A DNA stretch of 64,000 nt, taken from Acidipropionibacterium timonense (GTDB taxonomy: Bacteria; Actinomycetota; Actinomycetes; Propionibacteriales; Propionibacteriaceae). A program made the position numbers and the translations under genes. Under the pieces are notes generated by a model. That model did no database searches and was not told the origin of the DNA. It saw nothing but the letters and a program-made list of their open reading frames with translations. The stretch spans positions 1,771,333 through 1,835,332 of the forward strand of contig NZ_LR027558.1 of NCBI RefSeq assembly GCF_900605005.1, given 5' to 3'. Shown one piece after another: positions 15,865-25,529 of the stretch (position 1 is its first letter; each line of letters opens with the position of its first letter).

Positions 15865-18192
15865 ATGTCGCAGGCCCGCTCCCCCATCGACGCCACCGCC
15901 CGTCCCGACGTCGGACCCTCCGCCGATCCCGTCGTCGCTCCCTCGGTCCGGGCCCCACTGCGTACGGTCGTGTGGGCGTTGAGCAGCCCGGACATCACCC
16001 CGCGTCTGGCCCGCACGGCCCGCATCATCGGGACCGTCTCGGGTTGGGTGGCCTGGGGGGTGAGCACCCTCGAGGTCATCGACCAGCTCGTCGAGAGCGA
16101 CCTGGGCCGCACCGGCCTCACCCTGACCCTGCTCTTCCTCGTCCTCGACGCTGTCCCCATGATCCTGGCCACCGTCTGGACGCTGCAGGACGATCCCGGG
16201 GCGCGAGCGGCGTTGGCCTCGCACGTGGCACTGTGCGTCCTGGCCGCGATGATCGCCCCGGCCGTCTGGAGGCTGGGGCCGTCATCACGGTACCCACCGG
16301 CGTCCCACATCGTCATCATGGCCGTGGCCATGTCGTGGTGCTGCCTGAGATGGCAGACCGCGGCGAGCCTCATCCTGCTCGACTGCTTGGGCATCGGCCT
16401 CTTCCTGTCCGCACGCTCCGGCCCGATGGCCTGGCTCGACGCCGTCCCCAATGCCCTGCTCGCCCTCATGGCGACCTCCGCATGGGTGGCGATCGTCATG
16501 CACCTGCGCGACGCCGACCGCGAGGCCACGGCGTCCCTGGGGGCCAGCCTCACGCTGGTGCGCTCCCGGGCCCGGTCGGCCGAGTCACACCGGTGGGACG
16601 CCGTCATCCACGACCACGTCCTCGGCGCGCTGGGCACGGCGGCGCGGGCCGTCGACGAGATCGGGGACCGGGCGTCGCGGATCCTCGCCGGGCAGGCGCT
16701 GGACGCCATCGACCGGGGATTCGAGGCGGGCCGCCGACGCAGCCTGGCCGAGGAACTCTCCGCCACCGCCGAGCGGCTCGGCCTGTCGGCCCGGATCGAC
16801 ATCACCGGTGATCCTCCCGACGCGGTGCGCGACTCCTTCGTCATCGCCGCGGCCGAGGCGGTCACCAATGTCGCCCGCCACTCGGGCGTCGACGAGGTCG
16901 TCATCTCAGGCCGGTTCACCCCACGCTGGGGGCGGTTGCGCATCGAGGACCACGGGCGAGGATTCGATCCGGGCCAGGTCCCCGACGAGCGACGCGGTCT
17001 GCGCGGGTCCGTCCGGGCGTCGATGGAGGTCGTCTCGGGACGCTCGCACGTCGTCTCCCGTCCCGGTCGTGGCACGACCGTGCTGCTGAGCTGGGACGCC
17101 GAGCACGCCACGCCCAGGCCGACCCTGTCGCGATCGTTCCGGACGATGGTCGTCCTGCTCGGGTTGTACCTGGCCGTGCAACTGCTCGAGGGGGTGCTGC
17201 ACGCCGACCTCGTCCGCAGCATGCCGGTCTTCGTGGCCGGGGCGGCGATCCTCGTCGCCCTCGTCATCCACACCATGACGACCGCACGGATCGGCGTCAC
17301 CAAGGCGATCGTCATCATGAGCCTCACCGTCGACATCCAGGTGGTGCTCCTCGTCAACCTCCAGCCGGGTCTGCCCCCTGGCTTCCAGGAGTGGTTCATC
17401 GGGTTCGGCATCGGGATCTTCGGGCCGCTGTGCTGGCGTCGTCGGTCGATCTGGTGCCCCCTCGGGCCGAGCCTCGCCTGGCCGGTGACGACCCTCGTCG
17501 CCGGCTGGCTGTCGGGCCAGGGGCCGCTCGACCTCTTCCTCACCCGGGCGAGCAGCTTCGTGCTGCCGGCCATCCTGTCCTTCGCCGCGGTGTGGGTCGC
17601 GCGCAGTTCGGACGCCGCCCTGGCCACCATCCAGAGCTCCCGGTCGCGGACCCTGCGCGACACTGCCCTGCGTGCCCGGGCCGAGGCCGAACGCGAGGAG
17701 GCCTCGCGACGCCTCACCCAGATCAGCGCCGAACCTCTCGACATGCTGTCCCAGCTCGCCTCCGGCGCCCCGCTCACCGACGACGTCAAGCGGCGCTGCG
17801 CCCTGCTCGAGGCGTCGACCCGCGACCATCTCGTCGCCTCCGCCGTCATGTCGCCGCAGGTCACCGGGGAGGTCCGGCGGGCCCGGGAACGTGGGGTCGT
17901 CGTCGCCCTCACGAGCACCGGTGGGCCCTCCGGGGAACCGGCGGAGGCGTTCGACCTCTTCCGTCGCGCCGTCGTCGCGATCGTCGGGGCGGCCCCCGAG
18001 GGGGCCAGGGTCACGGCCCGCTGGCACCCGGAGTCCACCTCGTCGATGGGCACCGTCCTGGTCGACCGGCCCGTCCCCACCGATCTCCCGATGCACGCAG
18101 AGGTTCCGTGCGAGGAGGTCGGCACCGTCCTGGCCGACGTCGAGGTCACCGACCTCGACACCCGGGTGACCCTGCACCACCGGTCCTCGTAG
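15865..18192 (+). CDS. Sensor histidine kinase with internal ATPase domain and a second membrane block
   Basis: 775 residues. Five or so membrane helices (~50-210) are followed by a HisKA_3-like segment with a probable phospho-acceptor in IHDHVLGAL (His249), an N box EAVTNVARHS (332-341), a G1 box EDHGRGFDP (~361) and a G2 box GRGTTVLLSW (~401). Instead of ending there, the protein adds four or five more membrane helices (~425-580), a coiled-coil (~595-625) and a ~150-residue soluble tail without kinase motifs. NarL-family kinases normally stop after the ATPase domain. It pairs with the response regulator 10 nt upstream and ends 4 nt from convergent dnaE2. Confidence 0.85.
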   Translation: MSQARSPIDATARPDVGPSADPVVAPSVRAPLRTVVWALSSPDITPRLARTARIIGTVSGWVAWGVSTLEVIDQLVESDLGRTGLTLTLLFLVLDAVPMILATVWTLQDDPGARAALASHVALCVLAAMIAPAVWRLGPSSRYPPASHIVIMAVAMSWCCLRWQTAASLILLDCLGIGLFLSARSGPMAWLDAVPNALLALMATSAWVAIVMHLRDADREATASLGASLTLVRSRARSAESHRWDAVIHDHVLGALGTAARAVDEIGDRASRILAGQALDAIDRGFEAGRRRSLAEELSATAERLGLSARIDITGDPPDAVRDSFVIAAAEAVTNVARHSGVDEVVISGRFTPRWGRLRIEDHGRGFDPGQVPDERRGLRGSVRASMEVVSGRSHVVSRPGRGTTVLLSWDAEHATPRPTLSRSFRTMVVLLGLYLAVQLLEGVLHADLVRSMPVFVAGAAILVALVIHTMTTARIGVTKAIVIMSLTVDIQVVLLVNLQPGLPPGFQEWFIGFGIGIFGPLCWRRRSIWCPLGPSLAWPVTTLVAGWLSGQGPLDLFLTRASSFVLPAILSFAAVWVARSSDAALATIQSSRSRTLRDTALRARAEAEREEASRRLTQISAEPLDMLSQLASGAPLTDDVKRRCALLEASTRDHLVASAVMSPQVTGEVRRARERGVVVALTSTGGPSGEPAEAFDLFRRAVVAIVGAAPEGARVTARWHPESTSSMGTVLVDRPVPTDLPMHAEVPCEEVGTVLADVEVTDLDTRVTLHHRSS

Positions 18193-18196
18193 CCCC

Positions 18197-21100
18197 TCAT
18201 CGGAAGTCCCTCGACCTCGTCGTCACGGCCAGGTCGAGCTCCTCGAGCCGATCCGCGTAGAGGTTGACGACCCCCTCGTCCCCGCGCTCCAGGACCCCAC
18301 GCACGACCATGGCCCGAGCCGTCCGCGCCACCTTGCGGTGGTGGTACCAGGCCCCGGAGGTGACGATGACGTTGAGCAGGCCGGTCTCGTCCTCGAGGTT
18401 GAGGAAGGTGATGCCGCCGGCGGTGGCCGGACGCTGCCGGTGGGTGACCACCCCGGCCACCTCGATCCGTCGCCCCGCCTCGATGCCGGACAGCAGGTCG
18501 ATGGGCACGACCTGCCGCCGATCGAGGGCGTCCCGGACGTGACGCAACGGGTGATCGGCCGGCGAGATGCCGGTCGACCGCAGATCGTGACCGAGCAGTT
18601 CGAGGGCACTGGGTTCGGGCAGCAGTGGGGGCTGGCCGACGAGATCGATCTCCAGCTGGTCGGGTCCGACCCCGGCGAGCTGCCCGGCCTGCCACAGGGC
18701 ACCGCGCCGTGACCCGGCGAGCCGGTCGAGGGCCCCGGACCGACCGAGCGCCTCGATCTGGTCGACGTCGAGATCGGCCCTGCGGGCCAGGTCGAGGACT
18801 CCGGTGAAGGGGGCACGGGTCCGCTCCGCGACGATCCGTTCGGCGACGGGCTGCGAGATCTCGGCGACGTCGGCCAGGCCCAGGCGTATGGCGAAGGCGC
18901 CGTCACGCCGATGGGACGCCGACTCGTCGGGACGGGTGCGGTCGAAGGGGCCGATCTCCTCCTCCCCGTGGTGCCGCAGGCAGTCGTCGAGACCGGTCTC
19001 GTCGGGCGTCACGGCGGTGCCGGTCCCGTGCCGTGCCCCGTCCGCCCCGGTCCCGAGAAGCTCGAGGCCGGCGTGCACCCCGCTGATCGTGATGTCCGGG
19101 CCGCGAATGACCACCCCGTGCCGTCGGGCGTCCCCGGCCAGGGTCGCCGGGGAGTAGAACCCCATCGGCTGGGAGCGCAGCAGGCTGGCCAGGAAGGCCG
19201 CTGGGTAGTGCAACTTGAGCCAGGCGCTGGTGTAGACGAGCCCGGCGAAGCTCAGGGCGTGCGACTCGGCGAAACCGAAGTTCGCGAAGGACTCGATGCG
19301 GTTGTAGATCTCCTGGGCCATCGTCCCGTCGATGCCGTTGGCGGCCATCCCGGCGAAGAGTGTGTCACGCAGGGAGTCGATCCGTTCGACCCCGCGTTTG
19401 GACCCCATGGCCCGGCGCAGCAGGTCGGCGTCGGCCGGGCTGCACCCGCCCACCGCGGTGGCCATCTGCATGAGTTGTTCCTGGAACAGCGGGATGCCCA
19501 GGGTCCGTTCGAGCACCGGCTCCAGGAGCGGATGAGGGTAGGTGACCGGGTCGATGCCGGTGCGTCGTCGGATGTACGGGTGGACGGCGCCACCCTGGAT
19601 CGGCCCGGGCCGGATGAGCCCGATCTCGATGGCCAGGTCGTAGAAGCAGCGCGGTTGGAGCCGCGGCAGGGTGCCGATCTGTGCCCGGCTCTCCACCTGG
19701 AAGACGCCGAGGGTGTCGCCCCGGCAGAGCATGTCGTAGACCGCCGGCTCGTTGCGGGGCACCGTCTCGATGCGCCAGCTCCGTCCCAGGTACTCCCGGA
19801 CGAGGTCGAAGGCGTGGCTCAGCGCCGAGAGCATTCCCAGCCCGAGCAGGTCGAACTTCACCAACCCCATCCACGCACAGTCCTCCTTGTCCCACTGCAG
19901 GACGGTGCGCCCCTCCATCCGTGCGGGCTCGATGGGGCACACCATGCCGACCGGTTCGCGGGTGAGGACCATCCCCGCCGAGTGGATGCCCAGGTGACGC
20001 GGCAGGCCGAGCACCTGGCCGGCCAGCTCACGCACCGGGGCCGGGATCTCGGTGCTCGAGTCGTCGCTGGGGCTCATCGACGCCGTCCACCGCTCCACCT
20101 GTCGGGCCCAGGCGTCCTGCTGGCCCTGGCTGTGCCCCAAGGCCTTGGCCATGTCGCGCACCGCGCTGCGCGGCCGGTAGGTGATGACGTCGGCCACCTG
20201 GGCGGCGTTGCGTCGGCCGTACCGCTGGTAGACGTACTGGATGACCTCCTCGCGACGTCCCGAGTCGAAGTCGACGTCGATGTCGGGTTCCTCCTCGCGC
20301 AGGGCCGAGAGGAACCGTTCGAAGGGCAGTCGGTAGAAGATCGGGTCGATGACGGTGATCCCCAGGACGTGGCAGACGGCCGAGGCCGCCGCCGACCCGC
20401 GACCCTGGCAGAGGATTCCCCGGGACCTGGCGAAGTCGACGATGTCGCGGACGATGAGGAAGTAGCCGGCGAAGTCCTTGGCCTCGATGACCTCCAGCTC
20501 CCCGGCCAGACGCCGCTCCGCGACCGGGTCGTCGCCGTACACCTGACGGCGTCCCTCCTCGACGAGGACCCGCAGCCAACTCATCGGCGTGTGGCCCTCG
20601 GGCACCTTCTGGTCGGGCAGATGCGGCCTGGCGGCACGCAGCGAGAAGGACGTCCGGTCGGCGATGCGCACGGTCTGCTCGACCGCCCCGGGGTACCGGC
20701 GGAAGAGTTCGGCCATCTCGGCCCCGCTGTGCAGTCGGGCGACCGGCCCCGACGGCAGCCACCCGTCGATCTCCTCGAGGCTGCGGCGGGCCCGGACCGC
20801 GGCCAGGGCGCAGGCGAGCCGGAAGCGGTCGGCGTCGGCGTAGTGGACGTCACTCGTGGCGACGACGGGCAGACCGCGCCGGGCTGCCAGACGGGCCAGC
20901 CGGTCGTTGTCGCGCGAGTCCGTCGGACAGCGGTGGTCGATGAGCTCGACGGTCACGTTCGACGCACCGAAGAGGCCGGTGAGCCGGTGCAGGGCGGCGT
21001 CGGCCTCCTCGTCGCCTCGCGCCAACCCCTGGCGCACCATCCCCTTGCGGCATCCGGTGAGGATGTCCCAGTGGCCGTCGGCGGCCTCGGCCAGGGCCTC

Positions 21101-21691
21101 GAGGTCGTAGACCGGCCGACCCTTCTGGCCCCCGTCGGCCAGGTAGGCGTCGGTGAGGGCCCCGGCGAGCCTGCGGTACCCCTCGGGGCCTCGAGCCAGG
21201 ACGAGCAGGTGGCTGCCCACCGGGTCGGGGACCCCGTTCTGGGGTTCGGGCAGGCCGATCGACAGCTCGGCCCCGATGATCGTCGGCAGCCCGCAGGCCT
21301 CGGCGGCCTCGGCCATCCGGACCACCCCGTGGAGGCCGTCGTGGTCGGTGAGGGCCAGGGCCGACAGTCCCAGCTCGACCGCCCGGGTGACGAGGTCCTC
21401 GGGGCTCGAGGCGCCGTCGAGGAAGCTGTAGGTGGAGTGGGCGTGGAGCTCGGCGTAGGGCACGACCGGGCCCTCCGGCCGCTCGGGGTGCCGATGGTAG
21501 GGCTGACGCCGGCGTCGGTGGCCGACGCCGTCAGGGTCCTCCCGGGGTTGGGGTCGGGCCGGCCGGAGCGCCCCCGGAACCGCCGAGTCCTCCCCCGGCA
21601 CTGCTCCCTCCCCGGGTCCCGGACGGGGCGCTCCACCGGCCATCCGCCGGGTGAGCTCGGACCACGGGATCGGCGGGTTGTCGTAGGTCAT
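18197..21691 (-). CDS. dnaE2: Error-prone DNA polymerase III alpha subunit DnaE2
   Basis: 1,164 residues. The N-terminal NPPIPWSEL segment is typical of actinobacterial DnaE2. A Pro/Arg-rich linker leads to the PHP domain (ELHAHSTYSFLDGAS), then the polymerase domain with catalytic aspartates in PDIDVDFDSGRR and a C-terminal OB-fold region. It inserts bases opposite lesions and drives damage-induced mutagenesis with ImuA'/ImuB. The start lies 3 nt after the imuB stop, so it is the last gene of the SOS-controlled mutasome operon. The linker (residues ~18-76) is longer than usual and low in complexity. Confidence 0.96.
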   Translation of the reverse strand: MTYDNPPIPWSELTRRMAGGAPRPGPGEGAVPGEDSAVPGALRPARPQPREDPDGVGHRRRRQPYHRHPERPEGPVVPYAELHAHSTYSFLDGASSPEDLVTRAVELGLSALALTDHDGLHGVVRMAEAAEACGLPTIIGAELSIGLPEPQNGVPDPVGSHLLVLARGPEGYRRLAGALTDAYLADGGQKGRPVYDLEALAEAADGHWDILTGCRKGMVRQGLARGDEEADAALHRLTGLFGASNVTVELIDHRCPTDSRDNDRLARLAARRGLPVVATSDVHYADADRFRLACALAAVRARRSLEEIDGWLPSGPVARLHSGAEMAELFRRYPGAVEQTVRIADRTSFSLRAARPHLPDQKVPEGHTPMSWLRVLVEEGRRQVYGDDPVAERRLAGELEVIEAKDFAGYFLIVRDIVDFARSRGILCQGRGSAAASAVCHVLGITVIDPIFYRLPFERFLSALREEEPDIDVDFDSGRREEVIQYVYQRYGRRNAAQVADVITYRPRSAVRDMAKALGHSQGQQDAWARQVERWTASMSPSDDSSTEIPAPVRELAGQVLGLPRHLGIHSAGMVLTREPVGMVCPIEPARMEGRTVLQWDKEDCAWMGLVKFDLLGLGMLSALSHAFDLVREYLGRSWRIETVPRNEPAVYDMLCRGDTLGVFQVESRAQIGTLPRLQPRCFYDLAIEIGLIRPGPIQGGAVHPYIRRRTGIDPVTYPHPLLEPVLERTLGIPLFQEQLMQMATAVGGCSPADADLLRRAMGSKRGVERIDSLRDTLFAGMAANGIDGTMAQEIYNRIESFANFGFAESHALSFAGLVYTSAWLKLHYPAAFLASLLRSQPMGFYSPATLAGDARRHGVVIRGPDITISGVHAGLELLGTGADGARHGTGTAVTPDETGLDDCLRHHGEEEIGPFDRTRPDESASHRRDGAFAIRLGLADVAEISQPVAERIVAERTRAPFTGVLDLARRADLDVDQIEALGRSGALDRLAGSRRGALWQAGQLAGVGPDQLEIDLVGQPPLLPEPSALELLGHDLRSTGISPADHPLRHVRDALDRRQVVPIDLLSGIEAGRRIEVAGVVTHRQRPATAGGITFLNLEDETGLLNVIVTSGAWYHHRKVARTARAMVVRGVLERGDEGVVNLYADRLEELDLAVTTRSRDFR

Positions 21692-21694
21692 GGA

Positions 21695-23383
21695 TCAGCC
21701 CTCGTCATAGCGGGCCTCCGCCCACCACGTGCCCGAGGAGGTCGCCAGCACCCAGGCCTGCCGGTCGTCGGTGACGACCTGCAGACGGTCGATCCGGGTG
21801 GCGTGGGCGTCCCACCACCGCTGGTGCACCGGCCACGGCCCGGCCCAGGCGACGACCCGGCACCGTCGTCCTCCGGCGGTGAGCCACACCGGCTCACCGG
21901 TGACGAACTCGTCGTCGACACGCAGGCAGGACCCGTCCTCGGCCCGCACCTCGACCCGCGGCGGACGGTCGTAGACGATCGTGGGGGCCGGACCGTCGAG
22001 GTGACCGGGCCAGGGCCGCCCCACCGGACGGGCGCGGTCGTCGGGTACCGACCCGAAGGGGGTGAGCCGGCGTCGATCCTTGAGCAGACGGCCCCCGACG
22101 ACGTCGGGGACGAGCACCGACTCGGGCCCCAACCTGCCCTGCACCCGGGCGATGACGTGGACGAGGTGTTCGGCCGGGCGGGCCCCGAAGAGCCCCTCGG
22201 CCTGTTCGGCGGCAGAGTGGACGGTGGGGACGATGCGGATCGCCTCGACCCCGCGCTGGCAGAAGTCCTCGTCCACCTCCCCGCTGCCGGTGCCCGGCCG
22301 CCCCACGCCGGGCCACCCTGTTGGGGACCGGGTTGCGCTCGAGGACCCCGGCACCCGGGCCACCTGACGCAGCACCCGGGTGACGAGGTCGTCGGCGTCG
22401 AGGAGCCAGGGCTGACGCCAGGTCCGCTCCGAGAGGCCCGACGTGGACCGCACGAGGATCCTCGCCTCCGAGCACACCCGACCGGTGGCCCCGAGCTCGG
22501 CCATGAGGGCCTCGACGGCAGGACGCACCGCCGCCTCGATCTCGTCGGCACTCGCCAGAGGGTCGTCGAGGACCACCTCGACCGCGTGGTCGTCGGAGGG
22601 ACGGTACGGCGACAGCACCGGCACGTCCATCCCCCGAGCCAGCTCGTGGCAGAGCAGCCCGTCCGGCCCGAACCGGGACGAGACGTCGGCACGGTCGAGC
22701 TCGGCGAAGAGCCCCAGGGTGCGCAGCCCGAGTCCGTGCAGGGTCGTCGTGAGGTCGGGGCGTCCCAGGACGGCCACGTCGAGGTCGGACAGGAAGACCC
22801 TGCTCCGCCCCGACGGGACGATCCTCAGCGGCGTTGCCAGAGCGGCCGCCTGCTCGGCGGCGAAGAGACCGTCGGCCACCGCCACCGTCGCCCCGGGATG
22901 ACCCGCCGTTCCGGGGTCGTCCGGGCAACGCACCACCTCGAGCAGCCTGCGGGCGGCGGCCTCCTCGGACCCGTAGAACCGGGCCGGACCCCGGGCCTGC
23001 ACCGCCGCCACCCCGGGGCGCACGACGTGGACCCCGGGAGCGACCCCGGCCTCGATCGCCGCGACGACCCGGGCGAACCCCTCGGCCTCGATCTGGGGAT
23101 CGTGGTCGACGACGACGGCGTCCGGGCAGCGCAACTGGGCGGCCCGGGTCCGCAGCCCCACCTCGACCCCCTCCTCGGCGGCACGGTCACAGCAGGCGAT
23201 GACCCGACCCCGGTCGACGACGAGGAGCGGGACGTCGGGGTCGAACGGCTCCTCCGCCCGACTCCCCTCCGCCCGACTCCCCTCCGAATGGCCCCGACCC
23301 AGGTGGTTGCGCGCCGACCACACCCGCCACTGGGGGATCCGCACGAGGATGACCCGGGCCGGGGACGTGCTGAGCCCGGTCAT
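21695..23383 (-). CDS. imuB: ImuB, Y-family polymerase-like mutasome hub
   Basis: 562 residues. It has the Y-family fold pattern (PDVPLLVVDRGRVIACCDRAAEEGVEVG...), but the catalytic acidic residues seen in DinB ([17 protein letters not shown]) are missing, as expected for ImuB, which bridges DnaE2, ImuA' and the beta clamp rather than synthesising DNA. The C-terminal ~150 residues form a low-similarity extension. Start ATG 23383 overlaps the stop of imuA' (ATGA). Regulated from the two SOS boxes upstream of imuA'. Confidence 0.93.
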   Translation of the reverse strand: MTGLSTSPARVILVRIPQWRVWSARNHLGRGHSEGSRAEGSRAEEPFDPDVPLLVVDRGRVIACCDRAAEEGVEVGLRTRAAQLRCPDAVVVDHDPQIEAEGFARVVAAIEAGVAPGVHVVRPGVAAVQARGPARFYGSEEAAARRLLEVVRCPDDPGTAGHPGATVAVADGLFAAEQAAALATPLRIVPSGRSRVFLSDLDVAVLGRPDLTTTLHGLGLRTLGLFAELDRADVSSRFGPDGLLCHELARGMDVPVLSPYRPSDDHAVEVVLDDPLASADEIEAAVRPAVEALMAELGATGRVCSEARILVRSTSGLSERTWRQPWLLDADDLVTRVLRQVARVPGSSSATRSPTGWPGVGRPGTGSGEVDEDFCQRGVEAIRIVPTVHSAAEQAEGLFGARPAEHLVHVIARVQGRLGPESVLVPDVVGGRLLKDRRRLTPFGSVPDDRARPVGRPWPGHLDGPAPTIVYDRPPRVEVRAEDGSCLRVDDEFVTGEPVWLTAGGRRCRVVAWAGPWPVHQRWWDAHATRIDRLQVVTDDRQAWVLATSSGTWWAEARYDEG

Positions 23384-24021
23384 CCGGCCCTCCTCATCGG
23401 CGGGATCTCGCCGACACCGCCGGCCTCGACCTCTCCCTCCTCACGGCGCCGGATGCCCCGGGCGTCATGGACCAGTCCGAGGGACCGCACCCGATGGTGT
23501 CGGGTGACGGTGACCTCGAGGTCCTGGGCCGACAGGGACCCGTGGCCCCGACCCAGACCGTGCCAGCCCACCGTCCGCACCTCGATCCGGGTGCCGACCT
23601 TGGGCCAGTGCCCCAGGACGACGAGGGTCGATCCCTGCGACCGCAACCGCGCCGACAACCGTTGACAGGCCCCCGCCGGCAGGGCGCCGGGGGCGCAGGC
23701 CAGGACGACGTCGAGCCCCTCGACGAGGGTGGCGACCGTCTCGAGCCACCCTCCCGGCTCGGGCACGAGGACGAGCCGGGACAGGTCGACCCCCCACTGC
23801 TGGGCCGCCTCGACCCCCAGCTCGGGGACCCCCACCACCCCGCACCACCCGCCGACGAGCAGCCCCAGACCCACCGACGAGGCCCCCTGAAGGGAGTACA
23901 CCTCCGGGCGCAGACCGCCGGGGAACAGGGGATGCAGCAGAGGGTGCACGGGATGGCCAGCGGCCCCGTCGTCCTCGGCGAGACCGCGGGTCACCGGCAG
24001 GTGGTCCAGGTTGATCGTCAT
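23380..24021 (-). CDS. ImuA', RecA-like mutasome accessory protein
   Basis: 213 residues. A RecA/SulA-like core is visible (SSVGLGLLVGGWCGVVGVPELGVEAAQQWGVDLSRLVLVPEPG), without a canonical Walker A, as in the actinobacterial ImuA' group. It partners ImuB and DnaE2 in translesion synthesis. The ATG at 24021 is chosen because two LexA-type boxes begin 11 bp upstream, which places them in the promoter; an upstream in-frame ATG at 24135 would put both operators inside the gene. First gene of the three-gene operon. Confidence 0.85.
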   Translation of the reverse strand: MTINLDHLPVTRGLAEDDGAAGHPVHPLLHPLFPGGLRPEVYSLQGASSVGLGLLVGGWCGVVGVPELGVEAAQQWGVDLSRLVLVPEPGGWLETVATLVEGLDVVLACAPGALPAGACQRLSARLRSQGSTLVVLGHWPKVGTRIEVRTVGWHGLGRGHGSLSAQDLEVTVTRHHRVRSLGLVHDARGIRRREEGEVEAGGVGEIPPMRRAG

Positions 24022-24031
24022 GGACCCATTG

Positions 24032-24047
24032 TCGAACACACATTCGA
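24032..24047. promoter_or_regulatory. LexA (SOS) box 1
   Basis: TCGAACACACATTCGA matches the actinobacterial/Gram-positive SOS consensus TCGAAC-N4-GTTCGA with one change. It lies 11 bp upstream of the imuA' start. Confidence 0.85.
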
Positions 24048-24052
24048 TGATG

Positions 24053-24068
24053 TCAAACACTTGTTCGT
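24053..24068. promoter_or_regulatory. LexA (SOS) box 2
   Basis: TCAAACACTTGTTCGT matches the SOS consensus with two changes and lies 5 bp from box 1. Tandem boxes would give tight LexA repression of the mutasome operon. Confidence 0.7.
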
Positions 24069-24070
24069 GT

Positions 24071-24148
24071 ACGCCATGTGGCACATCTCGCCCGAGAGGG
24101 GCTCCGGGAACGATGATCCGACCCTCCGGTGACACTTTTCAGCCATCG
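24071..24148 (+). repeat. 78-bp split-palindrome element, copy A
   Basis: Left arm ACGCCATGTGGCA (24071-24083); right arm TGACACTTTTCAGCCATCG (24130-24148). It is the most diverged of five copies in this window, but the core arms still begin 57 bp apart and the CAGCCATCG end is identical to copy C. Located between the SOS promoter and murT. Confidence 0.7.
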
Positions 24149-24224
24149 GCCGAGCAGCGCGTTCGAACGGACCACCGGTCGTCCCTCCACAGCCGACCGG
24201 GCCGACCCTGCCATGATGGGACCC

Positions 24225-25529
24225 ATGACCAGCTCGTCCACGCCGCCCCGACCGCCGCGACACTCCCTGCGTCTGACCGCGGCCCTGGCGGCCGGACGCC
24301 TCGCCGCGACGGCGTCACGCCTGGCGGGTCGGGGGTCGGGGGCGTCGATCCGCGGCAAGGTGACCATGACCCTCGCCCCGGACGCCTTCGGGGAGCTCAT
24401 CTCGTCCCGGCGGATCGCCGCGGTGACGGGAACCAACGGCAAGACGACGACGACCCACTTCCTCACCGCCGCGGTGCGGGCCCAGCTGGCCGCCGAGGGG
24501 GCCGACCCCGCGCAGGTCGTCACCAATGCCGACGGGGCCAACCTCCACCACGGCATCGTCTCGGCCCTCGGCCAGGCACCCCGGGCCACCACCGCCATCC
24601 TCGAGACCGACGAGCGGGTCGTCGCGGATGTCGTCGCCCAGGGACACCCACAGGTGCTCGTCCTGCTCAATTTCAGCCGCGACCAGCTCGACCGCAACCA
24701 CGAGCTCACCTTCCTGGGTCGTGACTGGCGCAGGGCCCTCGAGCAGGCCGGGCAGGCCGGCCCGGTCGTCGTCGCCAATGCCTGCGACCCGCTCATCGTC
24801 TGGGTGTGCCAGAAGGCCCGCCGGGTCGTCTGGGTCGACACCAAGCCGCGCTGGACGGCCGACTCCACTCTGTGCCCTGCCTGCGGAGCCGTGCTCATCC
24901 ACGACGGGAACGCCTGGCACTGCCCCTCCTGCCCGCTGCGCCAACCCGAGGCGCAGTGGTGGGTCGAGGGGGGTGAGGCCGTCAGCCGCGACGGCCTCCG
25001 TCACGACCTGGCCATCAAGGTGCCGGGATCCTTCAACCTCACCAACGCCACCTGCGCCCTGGCCGCCGCGATCGAGCTCGGCGTCGACCCGGTGACGGCG
25101 ATCGAGGGGATGCGCACCGTCACCTCCCCGGCCGGCCGCTACGCGACGACGAGGATCAGCGGCACCCTGGTGCGCCTCCTGCTGTCGAAGAACCCGGCCG
25201 GTTGGACCGAGTCGCTGCCCCTGACGAGTTCGGACCCGCTCGTCCTGGCCATCGACGCGGTGGCCGCCGACGGCAAGGACGTCTCCTGGCTGTGGGACGT
25301 CGACTACGAGCAGCTCGCCGGGCGCACCGTCATCTGCACCGGCCCCCGCGCCCTCGACCTGGCCGTCCGCCTGGAGTACGCCGGCGTCGAGCACGTCGTC
25401 GTCGAGGACCTCGCCGCGGCCCTCGCCTCGCCCCTGCTGGACGGTCGCTGGGATGACGACCACCCCATCGACGTCCTGTCGACGTACACCCCGTTCCAGA
25501 AGCTGCGCCGACTGGGAGGACTGGCATGA
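24225..25529 (+). CDS. murT: MurT, lipid II isoglutaminyl synthase catalytic subunit
   Basis: 434 residues. Mur-ligase ATP site VTGTNGKTTTTHF (~70), LETDERVV, and a four-cysteine zinc ribbon (CPACGAVL...CPSCPL, ~225-245) typical of MurT, then the C-terminal DUF1727 domain. With GatD it amidates the D-Glu of the peptidoglycan stem on lipid II. ATG 24225 is preferred over the in-frame ATG at 24129; CATGAT (24212-24217) 7 nt upstream is a possible -10 for a leaderless mRNA. Overlaps gatD by 4 bp. Confidence 0.95.
   Translation: MTSSSTPPRPPRHSLRLTAALAAGRLAATASRLAGRGSGASIRGKVTMTLAPDAFGELISSRRIAAVTGTNGKTTTTHFLTAAVRAQLAAEGADPAQVVTNADGANLHHGIVSALGQAPRATTAILETDERVVADVVAQGHPQVLVLLNFSRDQLDRNHELTFLGRDWRRALEQAGQAGPVVVANACDPLIVWVCQKARRVVWVDTKPRWTADSTLCPACGAVLIHDGNAWHCPSCPLRQPEAQWWVEGGEAVSRDGLRHDLAIKVPGSFNLTNATCALAAAIELGVDPVTAIEGMRTVTSPAGRYATTRISGTLVRLLLSKNPAGWTESLPLTSSDPLVLAIDAVAADGKDVSWLWDVDYEQLAGRTVICTGPRALDLAVRLEYAGVEHVVVEDLAAALASPLLDGRWDDDHPIDVLSTYTPFQKLRRLGGLA

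Noticed and set aside
14580..18695. Long minus-strand open frame opposite the UvrA-like, regulator and kinase genes
   Set aside because: Shadow frame; composition is Arg/Ser/Pro-rich and the plus-strand genes carry clear motifs.
18911..23665. Very long plus-strand open frame opposite dnaE2 and imuB
   Set aside because: It is the antisense shadow of two well-supported genes in high-GC DNA and has no recognisable protein features.
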